Source: CAXTKD01 sp964244885 (GTDB lineage Bacteria > Pseudomonadota > Alphaproteobacteria > Sphingomonadales > Sphingomonadaceae). Taken from it: DNA of 64,000 nt. The stretch spans positions 49,324-113,323 of the forward strand of contig CAXTKD010000011.1 of the NCBI GenBank assembly GCA_964244885.1, written 5' to 3'. Both the position numbers and the translations under genes were made by a program. Position 1 is the stretch's first letter. Every line of letters starts with the position of its first letter. This document shows positions 34,157 to 43,106 of the stretch, in pieces. The notes beneath the pieces were generated by a model. The model was not told the origin of the DNA. It saw only the letters and a list, made by a program, of their open reading frames with translations, and did no database searches.

Positions 34157-35732
34157 TCATCGCCGCCTCGATCATCCTCGGCCCCTTCGCCTTGACCGCG
34201 CTGGCGAACATGTCGTCGAACTGCTCGGCCGAGGTCGCCCGGCACCCCTCGATGCCCATGCCGCGCGCCAGCGCCACCCAGTCGAGCGCCGGATCGTCGA
34301 TGTCGAGCAGCCCGGCGGCAAGGCTGTCATCGATCTGCGCGCCGACTCGGTCGACCTCGGCCCGCAGCACGCCATACGAGCGGTTGGCGAGGATGACGGT
34401 GACGACGTCGAGCCGTTCCCTCGCCTGCGTCCACAGCGCCTGCAGCGTGTACATCGCGCTGCCGTCCGCCTGGATGTTGACGACCTTGCGGTCCGGAGCG
34501 GCGATCGCGGCGCCGGTGGCGACCGGGATGCCCTGCCCGATCGCGCCGCCGGTCAACGCGAGATGGGTGTAGGACGGCGCGTCGGTCAGCGCGGTGACGA
34601 TCGGAAAGGCGTTGCTGATCGCTTCCTCGGAGACGATCGCGCCCTCGGGCAGGTGCCGAGCGACCGAGCGGCCGATCGCCGCCGCGTCGAGCGTTCCCGC
34701 CGGCCGCGCGCGATCCGGCGCTCGTGCGCCGGCGAGCGTCACAGCCCCCGCGCCGAGCGCGTCGGCGAGCGCTTGGAGCGCGCGGACCTCATCCTCATGC
34801 TCGTGCGCGAGATAGGTGATCGCGGCGGTATCGGGGAGGCACCAGCTCGGGTAGTTCGGATAGGCGAACGGTGCCACCGGCGGATGCGCGCCGGCCAGGA
34901 TCAGGTCGGTAACGCCGGCTAGGGCGCGCACCGTGTCCTCGGCGCGATACGGTACGCGCGGGATCGGGAAGCGCCCGGCGCCGCGCAGCGTCGTGCCTGT
35001 GGCGAGGTCCATCATCGCCCGCGCGCCGACGCGCGCACAAATTCGTTCCAGCGCGTCCAATCCGGCGGCGTGCCCGGCGGCGGCCCGGACGATGATCACG
35101 CTACTGCTTCCCCGCTCGCGCAGGATCCGCGCGACGCGCTCGACCGCTTCGGCGTCGACGGTCGCCGGCGGCGGGGCCGGAAGCGGCAGGCGCGGCCCGT
35201 CGGTCATCCCCCAGGCCGCGTCGGCAGGCAGGATCAGCGTGGCGATCCGGCCGGGCCTTTCGCGCGCCGCCGCGACCGCCCGCGCGCCGTCGGCGGCGGC
35301 CGTGCCCGCGCTCAGCGAGATCGTAAGCCAGTCGGATGCCGGCCGCGCCAGGGCCGCGACGTCGGACTTCAACGGGCTGTCCCACTGGCTGTGATAGGTC
35401 GCGTGATCGCCGACGATATTGACGATCGGACTTTTGGCGCGCCGGGCGTTGTGGAGGTTGGCGATTCCGTTGGTGAAGCCCGGGCCGAGATGCAGCAGAG
35501 TCAGGGCGGGCAGGCCGGTGATCCGCGCATAGCCGTCCGCCATGCCGGTCACGGCGCCTTCGAACAGTCCGAGCACGGGGCGGATCGTCGGCACCTTGTT
35601 CAGCGCCGCGAGAAAGTGCATCTCCGACGTTCCGGGGTTGGCGAAGCACAGGCGAATGCCGGCGCTCGATACGGTACGCAGCAGGCTCTCAGCGCCGGTC
35701 ATTTCCGCTAGAGATGGCGCCGCTCCATGCAT
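34149..35732 (-). CDS. ThDP-dependent acetolactate-synthase-like decarboxylase or carboligase
   Basis: This 527-residue protein has the three-domain layout of the acetolactate synthase/benzoylformate decarboxylase superfamily. Visible are RLCFANPGTSEMHF, the cofactor-activating glutamate in GLFEGAVTGMADGYAR, HLGPGFTNGIANLHNARRA, and the C-terminal ThDP/Mg motif ADGSAMYTLQALWTQ...NRSYG. Family members decarboxylate 2-oxoacids to aldehydes or join them. Housekeeping acetolactate synthase is unlikely because no small subunit or ilv gene is near. Placed with an FMN 2-hydroxyacid dehydrogenase and the XRE regulator, it could turn the oxoacid into an aldehyde. ATG 35732 is chosen; ATG 35702 is possible. 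Confidence 0.82.
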   Translation of the reverse strand: MHGAAPSLAEMTGAESLLRTVSSAGIRLCFANPGTSEMHFLAALNKVPTIRPVLGLFEGAVTGMADGYARITGLPALTLLHLGPGFTNGIANLHNARRAKSPIVNIVGDHATYHSQWDSPLKSDVAALARPASDWLTISLSAGTAAADGARAVAAARERPGRIATLILPADAAWGMTDGPRLPLPAPPPATVDAEAVERVARILRERGSSSVIIVRAAAGHAAGLDALERICARVGARAMMDLATGTTLRGAGRFPIPRVPYRAEDTVRALAGVTDLILAGAHPPVAPFAYPNYPSWCLPDTAAITYLAHEHEDEVRALQALADALGAGAVTLAGARAPDRARPAGTLDAAAIGRSVARHLPEGAIVSEEAISNAFPIVTALTDAPSYTHLALTGGAIGQGIPVATGAAIAAPDRKVVNIQADGSAMYTLQALWTQARERLDVVTVILANRSYGVLRAEVDRVGAQIDDSLAAGLLDIDDPALDWVALARGMGIEGCRATSAEQFDDMFASAVKAKGPRMIEAAMTR

Positions 35733-35770
35733 GATGAAAGGTCGTCCTTTTTGTCACAGCTTTGCCAATT

Positions 35771-35785
35771 ATTCCCCTAGGGAAA
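35771..35785. promoter_or_regulatory. 15-bp imperfect palindrome, site 3
   Basis: ATTCCCCTAGGGAAA contains a perfect TTCCC-CTA-GGGAA inverted repeat in the 223-bp gap between the divergent ThDP and AraC-family genes. It has the same half-site spacing and general pattern (TTCYY-N3-RRGAA) as the sites at 26422-26436 and 48008-48022. Confidence 0.4.
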
Positions 35786-35804
35786 CAATGTTGCCTGAAA
35801 TCTC

Positions 35805-35833
35805 TTGCGGCGGACCAACCTAGGCCATATAGA
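35805..35833 (+). promoter_or_regulatory. Candidate promoter of the AraC-family gene
   Basis: TTGCGG (35805-35810) and TATAGA (35828-35833) are separated by 17 bp and lie in the AT-richer part of the gap. Transcription would begin near 35840, leaving a leader of about 115 nt before the ATG at 35956. Confidence 0.4.
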
Positions 35834-35955
35834 AAATACACATCTTGCTTGCTTGCGACAGCCGGGATTGTTGCAGCGAGACGGTGCAGCAAGTTTGGTC
35901 ATCATGCCCGCGAAAGTTCGGACGAGGCGTGAGGCACGGGGACGGGGAAAGCGCC

Positions 35956-36900
35956 ATGATCGATTTTTCGACGGTCGCGATGCGTCAAAATCAGGGTCGG
36001 GACGCCTGGAGCGATCAGCTCGCCACGCTGTGTGGACGCGCCGCGACATTGCGCTTCTCGGATGACGGATTTCACGCCTCGATCAAGATCCGCGACGTCG
36101 GCGGCATCGGCATCGGCTACCTGTCGCATAACGCCAGCGAGATCGCGCACGACAAGCGGGCGCTTACCAATGGGCGCTGCGGTCACATGATGCTTGTCGT
36201 TCAATTGGGAGGCCGGGCGATCCTGACCCAAGGCAATACCGATACGGAAATCAATGCGAACGATATCGCGATCATCGACACGTTCCGCCCGTTCACCTGC
36301 CGCTTCGAGGGCACGAACCGACAGCTGGCGGCTTATATTCCAGCAGCGGAATTGATGACCAGGTGCCCGGCCAACGCCTTTGCCCGCCCGCAGCTATGGT
36401 CGGGGCGATATGGTCTCGGCGGGCTGGCGCGATCCACGTTGATGACGATCGCCCGCTCGGCCGACAGATTCGAAGACGACGACGCCATCCACGCGCGCGA
36501 GACGCTGATCGGCATCGTCAAGCATATCGTGGAGCGCGATCGCCTGCCCCGGTCGGACTCGGCGCCCAATCTTTTGCCGGACCGTCGGATCCGGGCCTTC
36601 ATCGACGCGCACCTCGCCGATCCAGACCTCGGCCCGGCGCAGATCGCGGCGGGATGCGGCATCTCGATCCGGCGGCTGCATCGGTCCTTCGTCGACACCG
36701 ATTGGTCGGTGTGCAGCTGGATTCGCGACCAGCGGCTCGCCCGTTGCCGGAAGGACCTGCTCGATCGCGCCAAGGACGATCTGTCGATCACCCAGATCGC
36801 GTTTCGATGGGGCTTCAACGACGCCGCGCATTTCAGCCGCGCCTTCCGCAACACCTATCAGAAGGCTCCCCGCGACGTCAGGCGGCAGCTCGCCGCCTGA
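35956..36900 (+). CDS. AraC-family transcriptional regulator (FeaR/NphR-like)
   Basis: This 314-residue activator has an N-terminal AraC-binding-like cupin domain (about 1-190) and a C-terminal double HTH (about 205-314) with AQIAAGCGISIRRLHRSF and ITQIAFRWGFNDAAHFSRAFRNTY. ATG at 35956 follows GGGGAAAG; an in-frame ATG at 35845 lacks a ribosome site and would overlap the promoter candidate. It is divergent from the ThDP gene and upstream of an acyl-CoA dehydrogenase gene. Similar proteins activate aromatic amine and phenol catabolism. It is one candidate for the protein binding the shared 15-bp palindrome. Confidence 0.9.
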   Translation: MIDFSTVAMRQNQGRDAWSDQLATLCGRAATLRFSDDGFHASIKIRDVGGIGIGYLSHNASEIAHDKRALTNGRCGHMMLVVQLGGRAILTQGNTDTEINANDIAIIDTFRPFTCRFEGTNRQLAAYIPAAELMTRCPANAFARPQLWSGRYGLGGLARSTLMTIARSADRFEDDDAIHARETLIGIVKHIVERDRLPRSDSAPNLLPDRRIRAFIDAHLADPDLGPAQIAAGCGISIRRLHRSFVDTDWSVCSWIRDQRLARCRKDLLDRAKDDLSITQIAFRWGFNDAAHFSRAFRNTYQKAPRDVRRQLAA

Positions 36901-37126
36901 AGGCAGCACGACACGCAAAGCCCGTCGTCACGGACAGGCAAGAGCGCGTTCGGCAACCGCCGCATGATGATGGGAAGGACGACGCCGTCGCCGCGATAGA
37001 TCGGCCGGCGCGTTCGCCAGGAGTGAGACCATCGATGCGCTCGTCGTCCGGCAACCACGCAAAGACATTGCTCGCGACCCTTGGCGGCCTCCCGACAGCG
37101 ATCCTCGTACGCCTGAACGATTGCCC

Positions 37127-38836
37127 GTGACGGCGGCGGACATCGCGTCGACCGACGCCATTCTGCGCCAGATCGCCCTGACGCCAGGCCTGGATCGTCT
37201 GCGCGACCTTCTCACCGACGATCTGTTGCAGCCGGACATGATGACGGCGATCCTGTCGGAAGCTGACCGTTTCTCGACCGGCCACCTCACCCCGTTCGAT
37301 CGCCAAGCGGACCAGTCGGGGTGCACGCTGCGCGACGGCCGCGTGATTCTGGCGCCGGGCCATGACGAGGCGTGGGCGGCGTATCGCGACGCCGGCTGGG
37401 GCGCGACCGACATCCCGGTCGCGCATGGCGGGCAGGGCCTTCCCGCGGCGCTGGCGATCCCGGTGCAGGAGCTGTTCGATCGCGGATCGGTGAGTTTCGG
37501 CATGGCCCCCGGCGCGGCGCGATCGGCGGCGCGGCTGCTGCGGACCCACGCCGCGCCCGGCATCGCCGAGGCCTGGATTCCCCGCCTCGCCTCCGGCGAC
37601 GCCAGCGCCACCATCTGCATCTCCGAGCCCGACGCGGGTTCGGACGTCGGCCGCATCCGCACGGCGGCAAGGCGTGATGGCGACGGGTGGCGGGTGTCGG
37701 GTGAGAAGATCTGGATTTCCTACGGCGATCATCCGCTGAGCCCGCAGATCGCGCATCTGGTCCTCGCCCGGTCCGACCCGCAGACGGCGGGAACGCGCGG
37801 CCTCAGCCTGTTCCTCGTTCCGAGCGTGATCGAGACCGCGAACGGCGACACTCGGCGCAACGGCGTCGTCGTGCGGCGGATCGAGGAGAAGCTCGGCCTG
37901 CACGGCTCGCCGACCTGCGCGCTGGGCTTCGAGGATGCCGAGGCGATGCTGATCGGCGAGGAGGGGCGGGGCGTGCCGCAGCTGTTCCGGATGATCGTCG
38001 CGATGCGGCTTCAGGTCGGAACGCAAGGCTTGGGGCTGGCGAGCGCCTGCCTGATCGCCGCCGCGCACTATGCCGTCGAGCGACGACAGGGCGGCCCGCG
38101 CCAGCTGCCGGCGGTGCCGATCGCCGACCATGCCGATGTCCAGCTGATGCTGATCGGGATGGCGGCGCGGATCGCGACGCTGCGCGGCATCGTGTATACC
38201 GCCGCCGTCGCCGCCGATCTCTCCGATCTCGAGCCCGACGACGCCGATCGGGCGCGCGCCGCCTCGCTGCTCGGATGGCTGCTGCCGATCGTCAAGAACA
38301 GCGGCGCGGAGACCGCCTACGACATCGCCGGCGAGGCGATCCTGCTATTCGGCGGCGCGGGCTACACGACCGAGTGGCCGATCGAGCGCCACCTGCGCGA
38401 TGCGCGCATCCTCGCCATCTACGAAGGCACGACAGGCATGCAGGCGCTCGATCTTGTGCGGCGGCGCTGGCTGGCGCCGGACAGCGGCTACGAGTCCTTC
38501 GTCGCTCTGATCGAGGACGATCTGGCGACGCTTCCGCCGGAGAGCGGCGAGCCGCTGCGCGCGGCGCTCGGCCAGCTCGCGGCGGCGACCGGCTGGCTGC
38601 GCGATCCGGCGCGAAGCGATCTCGAGATCGACGCCGCCGCCCGCGCCGCGCTGCAAGCGGCGACTCTCGTCGCGCACGGCTGGGCCGGGGCGCGGCTTGC
38701 GGCTTCGGACGACGCGGGACTCGCGGCCTGCGGACGCCACGGCCTGTCGGTGACGCTCGAACGCCTTCCGGCGGCGATCGCCGCGATGCGGGCGGGAGCA
38801 GCACGGATCGACGCCTATGCGAAACTTGTTGCTTAG
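37127..38836 (+). CDS. Acyl-CoA dehydrogenase, DmdC-like long form
   Basis: This protein of about 569 residues is an FAD acyl-CoA dehydrogenase with the extra C-terminal domain found in the DmdC/AidB group (usual members without it are near 380 residues). Marks are ATICISEPDAGSDVG (FAD/substrate), VSGEKIWISYGDH, EEKLGLHGSPTCAL and the catalytic-glutamate segment ILAIYEGTTGMQALDL. The start is uncertain: GTG at 37127 or TTG at 37121, neither with a strong ribosome site. The 226-bp gap before it shows no recognised signal. Substrate is unknown; with FerA present, an aryl- or methylthio-acyl-CoA are both possible. Confidence 0.86.
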   Translation: MTAADIASTDAILRQIALTPGLDRLRDLLTDDLLQPDMMTAILSEADRFSTGHLTPFDRQADQSGCTLRDGRVILAPGHDEAWAAYRDAGWGATDIPVAHGGQGLPAALAIPVQELFDRGSVSFGMAPGAARSAARLLRTHAAPGIAEAWIPRLASGDASATICISEPDAGSDVGRIRTAARRDGDGWRVSGEKIWISYGDHPLSPQIAHLVLARSDPQTAGTRGLSLFLVPSVIETANGDTRRNGVVVRRIEEKLGLHGSPTCALGFEDAEAMLIGEEGRGVPQLFRMIVAMRLQVGTQGLGLASACLIAAAHYAVERRQGGPRQLPAVPIADHADVQLMLIGMAARIATLRGIVYTAAVAADLSDLEPDDADRARAASLLGWLLPIVKNSGAETAYDIAGEAILLFGGAGYTTEWPIERHLRDARILAIYEGTTGMQALDLVRRRWLAPDSGYESFVALIEDDLATLPPESGEPLRAALGQLAAATGWLRDPARSDLEIDAAARAALQAATLVAHGWAGARLAASDDAGLAACGRHGLSVTLERLPAAIAAMRAGAARIDAYAKLVA

Positions 38837-38935
38837 CACGACCCCCTGGACAACCCTGACCGGCGAAGACGCCGGGCCGAAGCGTCCGCCCCATCCCGGC
38901 CCGGCGAGAGATGCCTCGGCAGAAGGACAGTCCAC

Positions 38936-40123
38936 ATGACACAGCCTCGGTTTTCCTGGCAGTTCCTGGCGTTCGTCTTCGCGGTCGCGGTCGGCAACGC
39001 CGTGGCGCATCTCTGCACCAGCGCCATGCCGCTGCAGGTCGGCGCGCTCATCGATGGTTTCGGCCTGTCGGCGACTGGCGCCGGACTGGTCGGCTTCTTT
39101 CAGGTCGGCGCGCTGGCGCTGGGCATGATCCTGTTCGCGCCAGTGTCGCATCGTTACCCGCCGTTCCTCATCTGCATCACCGGCCTGCTGCTGGCCGCGG
39201 CCACCAACCTGGCGATCTACTTTTCCGCGGCGAGCCTGCCGCTGCTGTGCCTGCTGGGCCTGGCGAGCGGCTTCGGTTATTGCCTTATGCTGTCGGCGAC
39301 GGTGGGCGCTCCGGCCGCGTCGGCCGAAGCCGACAAAGTCTACGCGGCATCGAGTTCGGGGGGCTTGCTGCTGCTCGTCGGGCTGCTCTCGCTGCTGCCG
39401 CTCACCAACAATTATTTCGGCGTACGCGGCATCTTCATCGGCATCGCGATCCTGCTCATGCTGTCGATCCCGCTGCTGTGGGGCTTTCGCTACATCGAAG
39501 CCGGCGCAAAGGTCGAAGCGTCGTCGACCGGCACCTTCAAGAGCGGCGTCTCGCTGCTCGCCATCTGGGTTCTGTTTTCCCTGGGCGCCGGCGCGATGTG
39601 GTCCTTCGCGGAACGGATCGGTCACGCGCTGCATCTTCCGGGACCGACGATCGGCGTCATCTTTTCGATTAGCGTCTTCATGAGCCTGGTGGGCAGCGGG
39701 CTCGCCGCCTTCGCCAGCGACCGGATCGGGCGCGCGACCGCGATCGGCATCGGCCTAGTCGGCGGCGGAGGCGCCTGCCTGATGCTGGCGCTCTCCAACG
39801 GCTTGTGGATGTTCGCCGCCGCCGCCGTCCTCTACTGGATTTTCAGCATCTTCTTCTACGTCCTGATGCTCGGCACGGCGGCCGCGATCGACCCCACCGG
39901 CCGCCTGGCGACGCTCGGAACCGGCTGCGAGCGTCTGGCCTTCGCGTTCGGCGCGCCGATCGGCGGGCTGTTCGTCGATTTCGGATCCTTCCTGTGGATC
40001 GGCCTGCTCGCGCTGGTCAGCTGCTCGGTTCTGGCCCCGCTCTGCCTGCCCGCGCTGGCTCGAACCGTGAAGCGCGCCCACGCCGACCGGCACGTCGAAG
40101 CGGTTCCGATACCGCTGGTGTAG
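38936..40123 (+). CDS. MFS transporter (copy 1)
   Basis: This 395-residue permease has twelve predicted membrane helices in two six-helix halves and belongs to the major facilitator superfamily. It is clearly paralogous to the protein at 44900-46129: both share GNAxAHLCTSAMPLQ, GLSATxAGxVGFFQVG, AERIGHxL and TGRLATLxTGCERLAxAxGAP segments. ATG at 38936 follows GAAGGACAG. It comes 99 bp after the acyl-CoA dehydrogenase gene. Substrate cannot be told; uptake of an organic acid or amine handled by the neighbouring enzymes is likely. Confidence 0.88.
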   Translation: MTQPRFSWQFLAFVFAVAVGNAVAHLCTSAMPLQVGALIDGFGLSATGAGLVGFFQVGALALGMILFAPVSHRYPPFLICITGLLLAAATNLAIYFSAASLPLLCLLGLASGFGYCLMLSATVGAPAASAEADKVYAASSSGGLLLLVGLLSLLPLTNNYFGVRGIFIGIAILLMLSIPLLWGFRYIEAGAKVEASSTGTFKSGVSLLAIWVLFSLGAGAMWSFAERIGHALHLPGPTIGVIFSISVFMSLVGSGLAAFASDRIGRATAIGIGLVGGGGACLMLALSNGLWMFAAAAVLYWIFSIFFYVLMLGTAAAIDPTGRLATLGTGCERLAFAFGAPIGGLFVDFGSFLWIGLLALVSCSVLAPLCLPALARTVKRAHADRHVEAVPIPLV

Positions 40124-40374
40124 CCGCGAAGTCCGGCCATCTGATCACCAAGGCCCCCTACGCCCTCCCATCAAAGGGGAGGAGAGGGGACGCTCCTCTT
40201 GCCGGTCACAGCCTGATCCCGGGGAGGTTAGGTGGCGTGACACCGCCTGGCAAAAGACGCCGCCGCTTCAACCCGGCCTAGTCAGCCTCAAGCCAGCACG
40301 AAGCGCTCTCGCGAACCGCGCAGCGGGCGCGCGGCGCGTTCGGAGGCGAGGCCAGCCGATCTTCGGCGAGCATG

Positions 40375-40404
40375 AAAAAGGGCCGCCTTGAAGCCGGCGG
40401 CCCT
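40375..40404 (-). terminator. Rho-independent terminator of the second TonB receptor gene
   Basis: On the minus strand a 9-bp GC stem (AGGGCCGCC / GGCGGCCCT, 8-nt loop) ends in a run of five T. It lies 19 bp after the stop codon of the receptor gene at 40423. The rest of the 299-bp gap back to the MFS gene holds only a short CCTCCC/GGGAGG hairpin at 40164-40182 without a T-tract. Confidence 0.8.
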
Positions 40405-40422
40405 GAGAGTCGATCGGGCTAT

Positions 40423-42930
40423 TTAGAAATAGCGCTTGAGAGTCACCGCCCAGGTCCGGGGCATCCCGGGTCCCGCGCTGGTGCCGTAGCTCTGTTCGAT
40501 CAGCGTACGGAAATAGTATTTATCGAAGATGTTTTGAACTTCGGCGGCGATTTCCCAGTCCTTGTCGCCAGTCCGATACGTCAAGCGGCCGTTGGCGAGG
40601 AAATAACTGTCGATCCGGTTCGACGCGGCATTGCTCGAATCGGTGTACACGCTCGACTGATAGGAGCCATCGACCCGCGCGGTAATCTCGCCCGAGCCAA
40701 CATCATGGTCATACTGGATGCCCGCGCTCCACTTGTACTTGGGCGTGTAGGGCGTGACATCGTCGAGAGTGACCGTGGTGAACGCGTTGTTGAAGAGCTT
40801 CTTGTACTTGAAGTCCAGGTAGCTGGCCGAGCCGTCGAGCGTCAGGCCGTCGACGGGATGGAACTGACCTTCGATCTCGAAGCCCTTGACGTCGGCGGTC
40901 CCGATATTGTTCGGCTGGAAGCAAGGGAATGAAGGCGTCGTCGACGGAGGGATCGGCGGGCAGAGCTGATTGAGCGTCAGGATGATGTTCGAATATTTGT
41001 TGAAGAACGCCGCCGCGTTGATGCGCACGCGACGATCGAACAAATCGCTCTTCAGGCCGACTTCATAGGTCTTGAGGGTCTCAGGCGAAAACGGCTTGAC
41101 CTGATTGTTCGGGCTGCCCGGGCCGTAATAGGGATAGGGATTGACGCCGCCGCCCTTGAAGCCGGTCGAGAATTGCGCATAGCCGAGCAGCTCGTCGCTG
41201 AACCGATAATCGACGACCGCGCGATAATCGAAACGCTTGCTGGACGCCTTGTCCTGCGCGCCGTCGAGCCCGAAGATCGCGCAATTGGGCGCCTGATCGG
41301 GCGCGAACGGATAGCCCGGATAGCAGGGCTGAACCGCCGACCCGTCCGGATTGGAGCGCGCGTAGCGATAGGTCTTGTCGTCGGTCGTGTAACGGACGCC
41401 GCCCGTCAGGTTCAGGCTGTCGGTGACGTGGTAGATCGCCTGCGCAAACGCAGCCTTCGACTTGACGTCGATCTTGTCCGTGCCGCTCAGGAAATCGAGG
41501 TAGGTATAGGCGATGTCCACCCGAGCCGCGGTGGTGCTGTGCGAGTCGAAGTAGAATGCGCCGACCGTCGTGGCGAGCTTGCCGTCGAGAAGATCGGCGT
41601 TGAGCCGAAGTTCCTCGCTGAACTGCCGGTGGCTCAGGTCATAACCCTGCGTCGAAAGAGGGATCGGCGAGCCGTCCTCGTCGGTCGAGAACTTGTTCCG
41701 GTAATGACGGTAGCCCGTGATCGACTTCAGCGTCAGTCCGTCGCCAAGCGTCCAATCGATCGTGCCCTGGGCGCCGTAGGCGTTCAGGTAAGAGATTGGG
41801 GAGACGGCGAGCGGCTTGTAGGGCGATTGGGCGATCGCCGGAGAGCCGTCGAGATACGTCGAATAGGCGACGTACTTGCGATTGTAGCCGGTCAGCGTAT
41901 CGCAGGAATTCGCGCCATAAGGCACGAACCGGCAATCGAACGGGATGCCTGCGCCGGTGATGGTGCTCCTGACGAAGGGGTTTCCTAGGGCGTTTGTCGC
42001 CGGGTGGTTGGCGAAGACCGTGACCGCCGCCCCCGATTCGGACTTGTCGTTGGTATAGTCGCCCGCGACATTGACTTCGATGTCCGGCGTCGCCACCCAG
42101 CGGAGGGCGACACGGCCGGCGGTGTAGGACTTCCCGCCCAGCGTGCCGAGCTTGCCGTTCACAACGGACGTATCGGTCGGAACCCCCGAGCCTGGGTGGG
42201 TCTTTCCATAGTCCAGTCGGTCGATATATCCGTCCTCGCTCTTCGAGGCCCCGGAGAAGCGCACGAACAATTTATCGGGCACGATCGTCAGGTCGGCGGA
42301 GCCGCGCAGCTCGATCCGGTTGAAGGAGCCATAGGTCGCCTGGATCGCACCGCCCCCGTCACCCGTCGGCTTCTTGGTGTAGAGCTTGATGGCGCCGCCG
42401 ATCGAGTTCTTGCCGGCAAGCGTTCCCTGCGGGCCGCGCAGCACCTCGACTCGATCGAGGTCCATCAGGTCGAGCAGGGACCCGACCAGCGTCGAATAAT
42501 AGACGTCGTCGACATAGGTGCCGACGCCGGGCTCCAGCGCGTAGGACGAATCGTACTGGCCGATGCCGCGAATGAAGGCGACCATGCCCGAACCGTAGGA
42601 CTGGCCCGCCGGCTCGAGGGTGACGTTCGGCGCCTGCGCGGCGATCTCGTAGATGCTCGTCTGGCCGCGCTGCTCCAGCATCGCCGCGTTAACGGCGGTG
42701 ATCGCCACCGGCGCGTTCTGCAGGTTCTGCGACCGGAACTGCGCGGTGACGACGATCTCCTCCGTGCGATCGCCGTCCCCTTGGGTATTCTGGGCCTGCG
42801 CCGCCGCCGGCGACGCGCTGGCCGCCTGGCTCGGCGCTGGTTGCGTGGCCTGGGCGTAGGCCGGCGAGGCCATCGCGACGGCGATGGCCAGCGCAGCCGA
42901 CGACGTCGACAGATAAGACAGTGATTTCAT
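40423..42930 (-). CDS. TonB-dependent receptor, ferric/organic substrate type
   Basis: This 835-residue outer-membrane receptor has a signal peptide (1 to about 26, ASPAYA), a TonB box (EEIVVTA, 57-63), a plug (VEVLRGPQGTLAGKNSIGGAI) and a beta-barrel ending in AVTLKRYF. Sphingomonads use this subgroup for aromatic and other organic ligands as well as siderophores. A strong terminator follows it. It is divergent from a FAD oxidoreductase gene and surrounded by catabolic and transporter genes, so uptake of the same compound is plausible. No Fur box was recognised in its upstream region. Confidence 0.92.
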   Translation of the reverse strand: MKSLSYLSTSSAALAIAVAMASPAYAQATQPAPSQAASASPAAAQAQNTQGDGDRTEEIVVTAQFRSQNLQNAPVAITAVNAAMLEQRGQTSIYEIAAQAPNVTLEPAGQSYGSGMVAFIRGIGQYDSSYALEPGVGTYVDDVYYSTLVGSLLDLMDLDRVEVLRGPQGTLAGKNSIGGAIKLYTKKPTGDGGGAIQATYGSFNRIELRGSADLTIVPDKLFVRFSGASKSEDGYIDRLDYGKTHPGSGVPTDTSVVNGKLGTLGGKSYTAGRVALRWVATPDIEVNVAGDYTNDKSESGAAVTVFANHPATNALGNPFVRSTITGAGIPFDCRFVPYGANSCDTLTGYNRKYVAYSTYLDGSPAIAQSPYKPLAVSPISYLNAYGAQGTIDWTLGDGLTLKSITGYRHYRNKFSTDEDGSPIPLSTQGYDLSHRQFSEELRLNADLLDGKLATTVGAFYFDSHSTTAARVDIAYTYLDFLSGTDKIDVKSKAAFAQAIYHVTDSLNLTGGVRYTTDDKTYRYARSNPDGSAVQPCYPGYPFAPDQAPNCAIFGLDGAQDKASSKRFDYRAVVDYRFSDELLGYAQFSTGFKGGGVNPYPYYGPGSPNNQVKPFSPETLKTYEVGLKSDLFDRRVRINAAAFFNKYSNIILTLNQLCPPIPPSTTPSFPCFQPNNIGTADVKGFEIEGQFHPVDGLTLDGSASYLDFKYKKLFNNAFTTVTLDDVTPYTPKYKWSAGIQYDHDVGSGEITARVDGSYQSSVYTDSSNAASNRIDSYFLANGRLTYRTGDKDWEIAAEVQNIFDKYYFRTLIEQSYGTSAGPGMPRTWAVTLKRYF

Positions 42931-43038
42931 AAGCCCTCCCTTTTCCCCCTGGCGCCGTTTTGGTCGCCACGGGCAACAGCTTCCCTGACAGTAGGGATTC
43001 CTCTAGCAGACGAACCCGCCTTCGACTTGTACGGCTGT

Positions 43039-43053
43039 GACAAAGTGCTTGTC
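43039..43053. promoter_or_regulatory. Inverted repeat GACAA-N5-TTGTC
   Basis: GACAA (43039-43043) and TTGTC (43049-43053) form a perfect 5-bp inverted repeat in the 176-bp gap between the divergent TonB receptor and FAD oxidoreductase genes. The spacing suits a dimeric HTH regulator. No regulator gene adjoins it, and the partner protein is unknown. Confidence 0.35.
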
Positions 43054-43106
43054 GCTACGGGACGAGGCAAAGCGGGCGGTTCCCGTATGGCAGGTTGAGC
43101 GCGAAG

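Noticed and set aside
34149..35732. Housekeeping acetolactate synthase large subunit (ilvB)
   Set aside because: No ilvN or ilvC is adjacent and the surrounding genes are catabolic with their own regulators.
40164..40182. CCTCCC/GGGAGG hairpin after the first MFS gene as a terminator
   Set aside because: The stem is six base pairs and there is no T-tract. It may be a short dispersed intergenic repeat, but that cannot be shown from one window.
42997..43011. ATTCCTCTAGCAGAC as a fourth copy of the shared 15-bp palindrome
   Set aside because: Only the left half matches; the right half has lost the RRGAA pattern.
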